Shown: positions 23,849 to 31,729 of the stretch, piece by piece | Numbering within the stretch: position 1 is the stretch's first letter | How the letters are laid out: each line of letters opens with the position of its first letter | Source: Chitinophagaceae bacterium | Lineage (GTDB): Bacteria > Bacteroidota > Bacteroidia > Chitinophagales > Chitinophagaceae | Length of the DNA stretch: 37,910 nt | Assembly: GCA_947455605.1 (NCBI GenBank) | Contig: CANGOX010000027.1 | Location: forward strand, 1 to 37,910 | Direction: 5' to 3' | The notes under the pieces: model-generated | Seen by the model: the letters and a program-made list of their open reading frames with translations, nothing else | Database searches by the model: none | Told to the model about the DNA's origin: nothing | Program-made: the position numbers and the translations under genes

Positions 23849-25519
23849 ATGATTTCGAACCGCCTGTTTCAATTCGTTTTATTGGCCTGTGGTATCACGG
23901 CACTCCTGGGAATGATCATGATCCCCTTAATGGATATTGATGCTTCTCAATATGCTTCCATCAGTCGCGAGATGCTGGAGAATAAAAGCTATTTACAGGT
24001 ATTTGATCTGGGTATCGACTATCTCGATAAACCTCCCATGCTATTCTGGCTATCGGCGTTGAGCATGAAGTTATTGGGTGTACACGACTGGGCCTATCGC
24101 TTACCTTCTTTCCTGTTTGCGATATTGGCCGTGTATGCAACGTATCAACTTGCCCTATTGTTTTACAAAAAAGAGATCGCACAATTAAGTGCCATGGTAT
24201 TGGCTTCCTGTCAGGCTTTATTTCTGATCACACATGATGTACGATGTGATACGATGCTGATGGGTTGGGTGGCTTTCAGTATCTGGCAGATGGCAGCATG
24301 GTATCAGACAAAACGGTGGAAAAATTTTCTCCTTGCTTTTATAGCGATTGCCTGTGGTATGATGACGAAAGGTCCGATCGCATTAATGGTGCCTGCTTTT
24401 GCCCTGGTGCCACATTTTATTTTGCGAAGAGAGTGGAAGCAATTATTTCGTTGGGAATATATATTGGGTGTGATCATTATCGCGGTAATGCTTGTGCCCA
24501 TGAGTATTGGCTTATATCAGCAGTTCGATCTGCATCCGGGTAAACTGATCAATGGAGAACCCATCCATTCAGGCTTACGTTTTTATTACTGGACACAGAG
24601 TTTTGGCCGCTATACCGGTGAGAATCATTTCAATGAAATGAACCATTTTACTTTCCTTCTGGAAAATATGTTGTGGAGTTTTCTGCCATGGATCTTTTTC
24701 TTTCTGATCGGATTGCTCTTTAATTTGAAAGACCTGATTGTAAATAAATTTCGATTAGCCGTTAATGAAGAATGGATCAGTACAGGTGGTTTTATGGTAA
24801 CGTATTGCATCCTTGCAAGAAGCCAGGCACAATTGCCCCATTATATTTTTGTGGTATTTCCGCTGGCATCGATTGTTACGGCTAAATTCCTTTATCGGTT
24901 ATTATTTACCGATGAATTATTAAAATGGAAAAAACCATTACTCATTTTTCATACGTTCATCTTCACACTGCTCTGGGTGGCGGCCATTATTTTAATGACC
25001 TGGCCCTTTGAAGAAGTGCCCAAATTAGTGGTTGCATTGGCGGCATTTGGATTGATTGGTTTCTTCAGGATCCTTTTTTCAAAGAAAAACCAATTACCCG
25101 TTTTGTTAACCTTAGCCTTGTATACCGTTACCGGTGTGAATGTTTTTCTGAGCACTGCTTTTTATCCCAATGTTCTGAAATATCAATTGGGTAATGACGC
25201 GGCTGCTTTTATTGACCAGCAAAAAACAGATAAGAACCGCATACTGATCTATGGTACACATGAAGGAAGGGCTTTTCATTTCTACGCAAAACATATTTTT
25301 CCTGAAAAACAAAATCTGAAGGATCTGCAGGCAGATAATATTGTGCTCACATCGAAAGACAGCCTTGTTATGTTCCAAAAAGCATTTCCTGCAATGAAAG
25401 TTCTGCATGAAGGGCCTCATTTTGGGGTAACCGCTTTATCTCTTCCTTTTCTTAATCCCGATACCCGTGATAAAGAGGTTTCGAAATATCTTCTTATCAG
25501 CTTAAACGGCAAACCCTGA
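23849..25519 (+). CDS. ArnT/PMT-like glycosyltransferase (GT39/GT83 type, GT-C fold)
   Basis: The 556-residue polytopic protein starts with one membrane segment followed by the exoplasmic loop MDIDASQYASISREM, whose acidic residues (D29, D31) fit the catalytic position of GT-C transferases, then YLDKPPMLFWL, a strongly conserved ArnT/PMT block. About ten more membrane segments follow, and a C-terminal periplasmic domain from about 440. It should transfer a sugar from a polyprenyl-phosphate donor to a lipid or protein in the periplasm; donor and acceptor cannot be read from sequence. The 7-bp spacing to the PAP2 gene implies one transcript. Confidence 0.87.
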   Translation: MISNRLFQFVLLACGITALLGMIMIPLMDIDASQYASISREMLENKSYLQVFDLGIDYLDKPPMLFWLSALSMKLLGVHDWAYRLPSFLFAILAVYATYQLALLFYKKEIAQLSAMVLASCQALFLITHDVRCDTMLMGWVAFSIWQMAAWYQTKRWKNFLLAFIAIACGMMTKGPIALMVPAFALVPHFILRREWKQLFRWEYILGVIIIAVMLVPMSIGLYQQFDLHPGKLINGEPIHSGLRFYYWTQSFGRYTGENHFNEMNHFTFLLENMLWSFLPWIFFFLIGLLFNLKDLIVNKFRLAVNEEWISTGGFMVTYCILARSQAQLPHYIFVVFPLASIVTAKFLYRLLFTDELLKWKKPLLIFHTFIFTLLWVAAIILMTWPFEEVPKLVVALAAFGLIGFFRILFSKKNQLPVLLTLALYTVTGVNVFLSTAFYPNVLKYQLGNDAAAFIDQQKTDKNRILIYGTHEGRAFHFYAKHIFPEKQNLKDLQADNIVLTSKDSLVMFQKAFPAMKVLHEGPHFGVTALSLPFLNPDTRDKEVSKYLLISLNGKP

Positions 25520-25538
25520 TCTTTTCGCAGGTATTGAT

Positions 25539-25546
25539 TAGATTTG
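25539..25546 (+). promoter_or_regulatory. -7 box TAGATTTG for the CNNM/CBS gene
   Basis: A perfect TAnnTTTG match 12 bp before the ATG at 25559, so this gene probably has its own promoter rather than depending on the PAP2-GT39 transcript. Confidence 0.6.
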
Positions 25547-25558
25547 TTGTAATTCATT

Positions 25559-26845
25559 ATGACAGAAGTCCTTATCATATTTATACTGATCCTCATCAAC
25601 GCCCTGTTTTCCATGGCCGAGATCGCCCTGGTATCTGCCCGTAAAGCAAGGCTTGAGGGCCAGGCTGTAAAAGGGGATATGGATGCCAAACGTGCACTGG
25701 AACTGGCCAACCGGCCCGAAACTTTTCTGTCAACCGTACAGATCGGTATTACGTTAATAGGCGTACTTACCGGTATCTATTCGGGTGATAGTTTCAAACA
25801 GCCCCTGCAGGAGTGGCTGCAACGGTTTGATATTGTGCGGCCTTATGCAGGCACCATTGCCACCACATTGATCGTGATCATAATCACTTACTTTTCTTTG
25901 GTATTGGGAGAGCTGGTTCCCAAAAGAATTGGATTGAGTAACCCCGAAGACATTGCCAAATCGGCTGCAGGCCCCATGCGGATCGTAGCCTGGTTAACGT
26001 TTCCGTTTACCTGGCTCTTAACGCATTCGGCCAATCTCATTATCCGTTTACTGAATATCAAAGCAAGTGATGCGCAGGTAACGGAAGAAGAGATCAAAGC
26101 CATTATCAGTGAAGGAACCGAACAGGGGGCTATTGAAGAAGCTGAACAGGATATTATTGAAAGGGTATTTCATCTGAGCGACAGAAATATCACTTCCTTA
26201 ATGACACATAGAAGTGATATCATCTGGATAGAAGGCAGCAAAACGGTTGCAGAAGTAAGGATCTCGCTGGAAGATGTGGTACATTCAGTTTACCCGGTTT
26301 GTGAAAAGAATATAGACAATATAAAAGGAGTAGTGAGTATCAAAGATCTGTTCTCTGCAGATTCCGGTGCCACCATTTTTTCTGTGATGAATGAAGCGAT
26401 GTATGTGCCCGAGAACCTTACGGCTTACCAGGTACTGGAAAAATTCAGACAGACCAAGATTCACCAGTGTTTTATTGTAGATGAATATGGAAGTGTACAG
26501 GGCCTGATGACCCTGAATGATATTCTGGAAGCTATTGTAGGCGATATACCACAGGAAGAAGATGAGGATCATGAGATCGTACAAAGAGCCGATGGTTCTT
26601 ATCTGATAGATGCACAGATCCCTTTCTACGATTTTCTATCCAAGTTTGATAAAACTGAATGGATGATGGAAGGTGATCAGGATTTTGATACCCTGGCCGG
26701 TTTCATTATTCATGAACTTGAAAAAATTCCGGTAACCGGTGATCTGATGGAATGGAAAGTCTTCAAGTTCGAGATCGTAGACATGGATAATCACCGGATA
26801 GATAAAGTACTGGTATCAACAACAGAGCCTTTGGACATTCCTTAA
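25559..26845 (+). CDS. CNNM/CBS-domain transporter-like protein (hemolysin C/CorC family)
   Basis: The 428-residue inner-membrane protein has the layout CNNM transmembrane domain (about 1-190, with NALFSMAEIALVSARKARLE and LVLGELVPKRIGL), paired CBS domains (about 205-340, with RVFHLSDRNITSLMTHRSDI and KIHQCFIVDEYGSVQGLMTL) and a C-terminal CorC/HlyC domain (about 350-428). Relatives act in Mg2+ or other divalent cation handling; the old name hemolysin is misleading. Length and domain order are normal. It has its own promoter box and ends before an inverted repeat shared with another locus. Confidence 0.92.
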   Translation: MTEVLIIFILILINALFSMAEIALVSARKARLEGQAVKGDMDAKRALELANRPETFLSTVQIGITLIGVLTGIYSGDSFKQPLQEWLQRFDIVRPYAGTIATTLIVIIITYFSLVLGELVPKRIGLSNPEDIAKSAAGPMRIVAWLTFPFTWLLTHSANLIIRLLNIKASDAQVTEEEIKAIISEGTEQGAIEEAEQDIIERVFHLSDRNITSLMTHRSDIIWIEGSKTVAEVRISLEDVVHSVYPVCEKNIDNIKGVVSIKDLFSADSGATIFSVMNEAMYVPENLTAYQVLEKFRQTKIHQCFIVDEYGSVQGLMTLNDILEAIVGDIPQEEDEDHEIVQRADGSYLIDAQIPFYDFLSKFDKTEWMMEGDQDFDTLAGFIIHELEKIPVTGDLMEWKVFKFEIVDMDNHRIDKVLVSTTEPLDIP

Positions 26846-26863
26846 ATTAATGAATAAAAAAAT

Positions 26864-26910
26864 AGCCGCAGATTCGCAGATTTGAAATAATAATCTGCGA
26901 ATCTGCGGCT
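26864..26910. repeat. 19-bp perfect inverted repeat (gcagattc word, copy 2)
   Basis: Arms at 26864-26882 and 26892-26910 surround a 9-nt loop and are followed by TTCTTCTT. The arm shares a 17-bp core with the element at 2728-2773. The loop differs, so the arms are conserved and the loop is not. It lies in the convergent junction CNNM/DUF6702. Confidence 0.85.
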
Positions 26911-26923
26911 TTCTTCTTAGCCT

Positions 26924-26945
26924 TTGTTGGTCTTATGACCAACAA
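26924..26945. terminator. Stem-loop TTGTTGGTC/GACCAACAA
   Basis: A perfect 9-bp stem with a 4-nt loop (TTAT) lies 11 bp past the end of the DUF6702 gene. It lacks a long T-run but fits a stop signal for the minus-strand gene. Confidence 0.5.
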
Positions 26946-26955
26946 TCAATCCCTA

Positions 26956-27444
26956 TCAAAATTCGAACACCGTGCTGCTCTTCGGATAGTCCAGCTTATA
27001 ACTCTTCTCCGTATTCTTCCCCTTCACATGAAAGATATTACTCTGCGTTTTTTCGAAATCGTATAACAGTGTGCAGTTCACTTCCAGTTTTTTTATATCT
27101 ACCACTTTCGGTACTTCCAGGTAACACCAAACACTTTCTTTCTGGATCTCATGGCCTACATAGTTCAGGGTAACCGGCTTGCCATCGATCTTCAGTTTCA
27201 GTTTCTGAGAGAGATAGGTGCTGATCTGTTTTTCAACAAAATCCATCTCGGGCGGGTTGGCAATATCTACTTTGGTAGTCGTATACTTCTGTAATGTCTT
27301 TTCCAGATCTTCGGTAAATACCCGCACACTGATCTCTACAGTAGCGTCTTTCGTATTATGATTTATTTCAATAACTGAAACAAAAAACGGGTGGATCAGT
27401 GTCAGAATGCCCGTCATCATCCATTGAACCATTATATTTACCAT
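26956..27444 (-). CDS. DUF6702 family secreted protein
   Basis: The 162-residue product has an N-terminal hydrophobic stretch (MMTGILTLI) directly followed by the family signature HPFFVSVIEINHN. It also has VEISVRVFTEDLEKTL and a beta-rich C-terminus. DUF6702 proteins are found in Bacteroidota, often near a HupE/UreJ-like gene and an M1 peptidase, as here. The function is unknown; secretion across the inner membrane is inferred. The exact start is uncertain: ATGs at 27444, 27432 and 27420 all precede the hydrophobic stretch. The gene is divergent from HupE with a 55-bp intergenic region. Confidence 0.83.
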   Translation of the reverse strand: MVNIMVQWMMTGILTLIHPFFVSVIEINHNTKDATVEISVRVFTEDLEKTLQKYTTTKVDIANPPEMDFVEKQISTYLSQKLKLKIDGKPVTLNYVGHEIQKESVWCYLEVPKVVDIKKLEVNCTLLYDFEKTQSNIFHVKGKNTEKSYKLDYPKSSTVFEF

Positions 27445-27457
27445 TCAGCCATGATTT

Positions 27458-27489
27458 TTTGATTACTGCAAATGTCATCAATAATTTCA
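27458..27489 (+). promoter_or_regulatory. -33/-7 promoter of the HupE-M1 peptidase pair
   Basis: TTTG (27458-27461) and TAATTTCA (27482-27489, two mismatches) are 20 bp apart, the normal Bacteroidota spacing, 10 bp before the ATG at 27500. Confidence 0.45.
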
Positions 27490-27499
27490 AACCCTGCAC

Positions 27500-28090
27500 A
27501 TGAATGATTTCGGACTATATTTTGAGATAGGCTTTAAGCATATTGCCGACTGGGGCGCGTTGGACCATATCCTGTTTGTGATGGCCCTTACGATCCGTTA
27601 CCAGTTCAGCGACTGGCGTAAACTGCTGATCCTGGTAACCGCATTTACCATCGGCCACTCCATTACCCTTGCCCTCAGTGTATTTAATCTTGTGCAATAC
27701 TCCGTAAAATGGATCGAGTTTCTGATACCGGTAACCATTGTTATTACGGCAATCAGTAATGTGTTCGTAAAAAAATTTGTTTTCAAAAGCAGGTTCCCAC
27801 TGATCTATTTTCTGGCATTATTCTTTGGGCTGGTGCATGGGCTCGGTTTCAGCAGTTACCTGAAAAGTCTGTTGGGCTCGGGAACCAATGTGGTTTGGCC
27901 TTTACTGGCCTTTAATGTGGGCCTGGAAGTTGGCCAGTTGCTGATCGTTACCATCATTTTGCTGATTTCCTTTATATTCGTAGCTATTCTGAAGTGTAAC
28001 CGCAGAGAGTATCTTCTGGCAATTTCGGCCGGTATTTTTGCGTTGGCCCTTCAGATGGCGATCGACAGATTTGTCCCCTTACTAAACTAA
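27500..28090 (+). CDS. HupE/UreJ-like membrane protein
   Basis: The 196-residue protein has about six membrane segments and the HupE/UreJ signature: GFKHIADWGALDHILFVMAL and AFTIGHSITLALS, with histidines inside membrane segments that fit metal binding. A third block is FGLVHGLGFSSYL. Classical members are linked to nickel uptake for hydrogenase and urease, but no such enzyme is near. Its partner here is a zinc-type M1 peptidase whose start lies 6 bp after the stop codon. A role in metal transport for that enzyme is only an inference. Confidence 0.87.
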   Translation: MNDFGLYFEIGFKHIADWGALDHILFVMALTIRYQFSDWRKLLILVTAFTIGHSITLALSVFNLVQYSVKWIEFLIPVTIVITAISNVFVKKFVFKSRFPLIYFLALFFGLVHGLGFSSYLKSLLGSGTNVVWPLLAFNVGLEVGQLLIVTIILLISFIFVAILKCNRREYLLAISAGIFALALQMAIDRFVPLLN

Positions 28091-28096
28091 CATACA

Positions 28097-30523
28097 ATGA
28101 GAAAACTACTGTTCCTGTTTATGTTGCTGTGTACTGCAGGCATGATGCATGCGCAAGACATCCGCAACAATCCCAATTCCAATCACGGTAATAAGTTTGA
28201 GCAGCTGGGTACGATCTTACCCACGCCCAATGAATACCGTACCGCAAGCGGAGCCCCCGGTCCTAAGTACTGGCAGCAAAGAGCGGATTATTCTATCAAG
28301 TGTGAGCTGGATGAGCCCAACCTGAAATTGAAAGGAAGCGAAACGGTTACTTATTATAACAACTCGCCTGATGTGTTAACCTATATCTGGTTACAGCTGG
28401 ATGAGAATGAGCATAGTACTGTAAACAATTCCAACTATCAGGATGCAAGCACCATGGGCAGAGGTGTTACCACCAGTACCATAGATGCCATGGAAGATGC
28501 TAAAAAAGATAATGGCTATGGTCATATTATCACCAAACTCACAGATGCTACCGGTAAGAATTTATCGTATACCATCAATAAAACCATGATGCGTATAGAC
28601 CTGCCATCGGCTTTGAAACCCGGTCAGCAGTTTGTATTCAATCTTGATTGGAATTATAAGATCTCCGATAGGAATACTTTCCGCGGTCGTGGTGGCTATG
28701 AAACATTGGGCGATGATGCCAATAACCTGTTCACCATGGCACAATGGTATCCGCGTTTATGCGTGTACAGCGATTTCCAGGGATGGCAGAACCACCAGTT
28801 CACCGGACGTGGAGAGTTTGCGTTGGCTTTTGGTAATTATACAGTTCAGATCACTGTTCCATCTGATCACGTTGTATTGGGAACCGGCCAGTGTCAGAAC
28901 TATGCACAGGTTTTATCTGCTGCACAGATGACCCGCTGGAACCAGGCGCAAACTGCAAAAGAACCTGTTGAAGTAGTAACACTGGCAGAAGCAGTGAATG
29001 CAGAAAAAGGAAAGAGCACGGCTAAAAAAACATGGGTATTCAAAGCAGAGAACGTGCGTGATTTTGCATGGACTTCCAGCCGTAAATATATCTGGGATGC
29101 AATGCCTGCGTATGTAGAAGGTAAGAAGATCATGTGTATGAGTGGTTATGCAAAAGAAGCGTATGGTCTGTACCGTAAGTTCTCTACCAAAGTGGTGGCA
29201 CATACCATCCGTTCTTATTCTAAATTCTCAATCCCTTATCCATACCCTGTAGCACAAAGTATTGAAGCCGCGAATGGTATGGAGTATCCGATGATCTGTT
29301 TTAATAACGGCCGTACCCAAAAAGACGGAACCTATGCAGAATCTACCAAACAGGGTATGCTGGGTGTGATCATCCACGAAGTGGGACATAATTTCTTCCC
29401 TATGATCGTTAACAGCGATGAGCGCCAGTGGTCATGGATGGATGAAGGGTTGAACTCATTTGTTGAATACCTTACAGAGGAATTATACGATAACAAATTC
29501 CCTTCACGTATGGGTTCTGCGTCTACTATGGCAGGTTATATGCGTTTGCCAAAAGACCAGCTGGAACCGATCATGACCAATAGTGAGAACATAATCAACT
29601 TCGGACCTAATGCGTATACAAAACCTGCTACAGGTTTGAATATTCTTCGTGAAACCATTTTAGGACGTAAACTGTTCGATTTCTCTTTCCGTGAATATGC
29701 ACGCCGCTGGGCTTTCAAACATCCCACACCGGCTGATCTGTTCCGTACCATGGAAGATGCGAGTGGTGAAGACCTTGACTGGTTCTGGAGAGGCTGGTTC
29801 TACAGTATTGATGCCTGCGATATTGCCATCGATTCTGTAAAACATGCGGTGTTTGATCCGAATGCTACCGCTCCTGCGGGTGGTGGTGGATTTGGTGGAA
29901 GAGGTGGTGGAGGCCAGGGATTTGGCGGTGGTAATAATAACGGACTGCCAAGACCAATGGTTCCTTCTTTCGATGATATCTCAAAGATCCGTAACAGAGA
30001 AGACAAGAATATTGTATTTGCTACCGATGCGGATACCAGCCTGAGAGATTTCTACTGGAGATACGATCGTGGTATGGAACCTTATGATTCCCTCACTAAG
30101 ATCACCCCGGCTCCCGGTGGTTTTGGAGGCGGCCCTGCAGAACCATTGACTGCTGAAGACAAAGCAAAATATAAAGATGTTCATTTGTATGAGATCGCAT
30201 TCTCAAACAAAGGCGGATTGGTAATGCCGATCATTGTGGAATTTACTTTTGAAGATGGAAGCAAGCAGATCGAAAGGATCCCAGCGCAGATCTGGAGAAA
30301 GAATGAGAACAATGTAACCAAGGTATTCCTTACCCGTAAAAAAGCAACAGCGATCAAGCTCGATCCTTTAAAAGAAACAGCCGATATCAACGAAGCCAAT
30401 AACAGCTGGCCTACTTCTGCAGAACCGAGCAAATTTGCTTTGTTCAAAGCAAGAGCAGGCGGTGGGGCACGCGGACAATCCAGCGGCCTTAACCCGATGC
30501 AGAATGCATTGCAGAAAAAATAA
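28097..30523 (+). CDS. Secreted M1 family metallopeptidase
   Basis: The 808-residue product has a signal peptide (MRKLLFLFMLLCTAGMMHAQ) and an M1 aminopeptidase fold. The zinc site is complete: HEVGH (427-431) and Glu450 in WMDEGL, 19 residues after the second His. The exopeptidase block reads NGMEY (394-398) instead of GAMEN. Sequence after the catalytic domain includes a glycine-rich insert (595-612), PGGFGGGPAEP, and a glycine-rich tail (AGGGARGQSSG). The protein should be a periplasmic or surface zinc aminopeptidase. It shares a transcript with the HupE-like gene (6-bp gap) and ends in an intrinsic terminator. Confidence 0.92.
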   Translation: MRKLLFLFMLLCTAGMMHAQDIRNNPNSNHGNKFEQLGTILPTPNEYRTASGAPGPKYWQQRADYSIKCELDEPNLKLKGSETVTYYNNSPDVLTYIWLQLDENEHSTVNNSNYQDASTMGRGVTTSTIDAMEDAKKDNGYGHIITKLTDATGKNLSYTINKTMMRIDLPSALKPGQQFVFNLDWNYKISDRNTFRGRGGYETLGDDANNLFTMAQWYPRLCVYSDFQGWQNHQFTGRGEFALAFGNYTVQITVPSDHVVLGTGQCQNYAQVLSAAQMTRWNQAQTAKEPVEVVTLAEAVNAEKGKSTAKKTWVFKAENVRDFAWTSSRKYIWDAMPAYVEGKKIMCMSGYAKEAYGLYRKFSTKVVAHTIRSYSKFSIPYPYPVAQSIEAANGMEYPMICFNNGRTQKDGTYAESTKQGMLGVIIHEVGHNFFPMIVNSDERQWSWMDEGLNSFVEYLTEELYDNKFPSRMGSASTMAGYMRLPKDQLEPIMTNSENIINFGPNAYTKPATGLNILRETILGRKLFDFSFREYARRWAFKHPTPADLFRTMEDASGEDLDWFWRGWFYSIDACDIAIDSVKHAVFDPNATAPAGGGGFGGRGGGGQGFGGGNNNGLPRPMVPSFDDISKIRNREDKNIVFATDADTSLRDFYWRYDRGMEPYDSLTKITPAPGGFGGGPAEPLTAEDKAKYKDVHLYEIAFSNKGGLVMPIIVEFTFEDGSKQIERIPAQIWRKNENNVTKVFLTRKKATAIKLDPLKETADINEANNSWPTSAEPSKFALFKARAGGGARGQSSGLNPMQNALQKK

Positions 30524-30544
30524 TTTTCATTTCGCATGAATGAT

Positions 30545-30578
30545 AAAGCCACCTTCATTAATTTGAGGTGGCTTTTTT
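30545..30578 (+). terminator. Intrinsic terminator of the M1 peptidase gene
   Basis: AAAGCCACCT (30545-30554) pairs with AGGTGGCTTT (30566-30575), followed by a run of T to 30578. It is a conventional terminator placed directly before the cgtgagt repeat. Confidence 0.85.
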
Positions 30579-30579
30579 A

Positions 30580-30643
30580 CGTGAGTCGTGAATCGTGAGA
30601 CGTGAGTTTTTTCTCACTCACGACTGACGCCTCACGACTCACG
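30580..30643. repeat. Inverted repeat of the cgtgagt word
   Basis: CGTGAGTCGTGA (30580-30591) pairs perfectly with 30632-30643. Inside, ACGTGAGT (30600-30607) pairs with ACTCACG (30616-30622). The left side holds four drifting copies of cgtga(g)t, the right side three inverted ones. It fills the promoter zone of the esterase gene, leaving only 16 bp to its ATG, so no recognisable -33/-7 pair remains there. Confidence 0.8.
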
Positions 30644-30659
30644 AAAACAAATCAACCAC

Positions 30660-31484
30660 ATGAAACTAATCACCCTTCTAAGCTTCCTCGTAATCACCAT
30701 CAGCACACAGGCTGCCACTGTGGATTCCATTGAGATCTATAGCAACAGCATGCACCGTGGTGTAAAGACCGTGATCATTACGCCTTCTTCTTATAAAACA
30801 GAGAAGAATAAGAAATATCCGGTGATCTATTTGCTGCATGGAGCTTTTGGTTCGTATTCCAACTGGATCATCAAAGTGCCGCATATACAACAACTGGCCG
30901 ATCAGCACCAGGTGATGATCGTTTGTCCGGATGGTGGCTTTACCAGCTGGTATTTTGATAGCCCCATCGACAGCACGTATCGTTTTGAAACCTTTGTGGG
31001 TACGGAAGTTCCCCAATACATGGATGCTAACTACCGAACCATCGCCAACAGAAAGGGCAGGGCTATTACCGGATTAAGTATGGGCGGGCATGGTGGTCTT
31101 TTTTTGGGATTCAGGCATAAAGATCTGTACAGTGCCTGCGGAAGTATGAGCGGGGCATTGCATGTTTCAGTGATCACGCAGAACTATGGGGTTGAGAAAA
31201 GATTGGGTGATACGGCAGTTAACCGCAAGTACTGGCATGATTGGAGTGTATTGAATATGCTGGATAATTACCCGGCTGATTCTTCTTTGGCCATCACGAT
31301 CGACTGTGGAACAGAAGACAGGGTATTGGCCATGAACAGGCCCGTACATGAAAAAATGCTCAAACTAAAGATCCCGCACGATTATACCGAAAGACCCGGA
31401 GAACATAACTGGGCCTATTGGGATAAGGCGATCGATTACCAGGTATTGTTCTTCAGGAAGCATTTTGATAAGGTGTTGAAATAA
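30660..31484 (+). CDS. Secreted esterase (esterase D / antigen 85-like alpha/beta hydrolase)
   Basis: The 274-residue product has a signal peptide (MKLITLLSFLVITISTQA) and an alpha/beta-hydrolase core of the putative esterase family: YPVIYLLHGAFGSYSNW, the nucleophile elbow GLSMGGHGG, the acid region DCGTEDRV and the histidine in GEHNW. Length is normal for the stand-alone esterase domain. Relatives hydrolyse feruloyl, S-formylglutathione or siderophore esters; the substrate is not known here. A heptanucleotide tandem array begins directly after its stop codon. Confidence 0.9.
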   Translation: MKLITLLSFLVITISTQAATVDSIEIYSNSMHRGVKTVIITPSSYKTEKNKKYPVIYLLHGAFGSYSNWIIKVPHIQQLADQHQVMIVCPDGGFTSWYFDSPIDSTYRFETFVGTEVPQYMDANYRTIANRKGRAITGLSMGGHGGLFLGFRHKDLYSACGSMSGALHVSVITQNYGVEKRLGDTAVNRKYWHDWSVLNMLDNYPADSSLAITIDCGTEDRVLAMNRPVHEKMLKLKIPHDYTERPGEHNWAYWDKAIDYQVLFFRKHFDKVLK

Positions 31485-31575
31485 GTCTGGAGTCTGGAGT
31501 CTGGAGTCTGGAGTCTGGAGTGAGGAGTCTGGAGTGAGGAGTCTGGAGTTAGTTTACGTACTTCAGACTTCTCAC
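31485..31575. repeat. Heptanucleotide tandem array gtctgga x9 with inverted arm
   Basis: Nine 7-bp units (seven gtctgga, two gtgagga) plus gtt run from 31485 to 31550, starting at the base after the esterase stop codon. The last units (31534-31549) can pair with 31560-31575 over 16 bp, with two G-U wobbles. The same word makes the inverted repeat at 11519-11605. Confidence 0.9.
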
Positions 31576-31583
31576 AAAAAAAT

Positions 31584-31613
31584 AAAGCAACTCAATTAAG
31601 AGTTGCTTTTCTT
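31584..31613. terminator. Bidirectional terminator between esterase and anti-sigma genes
   Basis: AAAGCAACTC (31584-31593) pairs with GAGTTGCTTT (31600-31609). T-rich tracts follow on both strands (TTTTCTTT on plus, TTTATTTTTTTG on minus). The 116 bp from here to the anti-sigma stop codon hold a weaker hairpin (31625-31633 with 31649-31657) and no gene. Confidence 0.8.
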
Positions 31614-31729
31614 TAATGCAGTTAATACAATGAAGCCCCGTTAATAAATCATTGTATCTGCCATCTGCACTAAATAGACTTGATTGCTATGCAATGATCA
31701 GTATCGTTTTATTGAGTTATAGTACGTGT

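Noticed and set aside
31485..31550. Regular repeat array considered as a CRISPR
   Set aside because: Units are 7 bp without spacers; there are no cas genes in the window.
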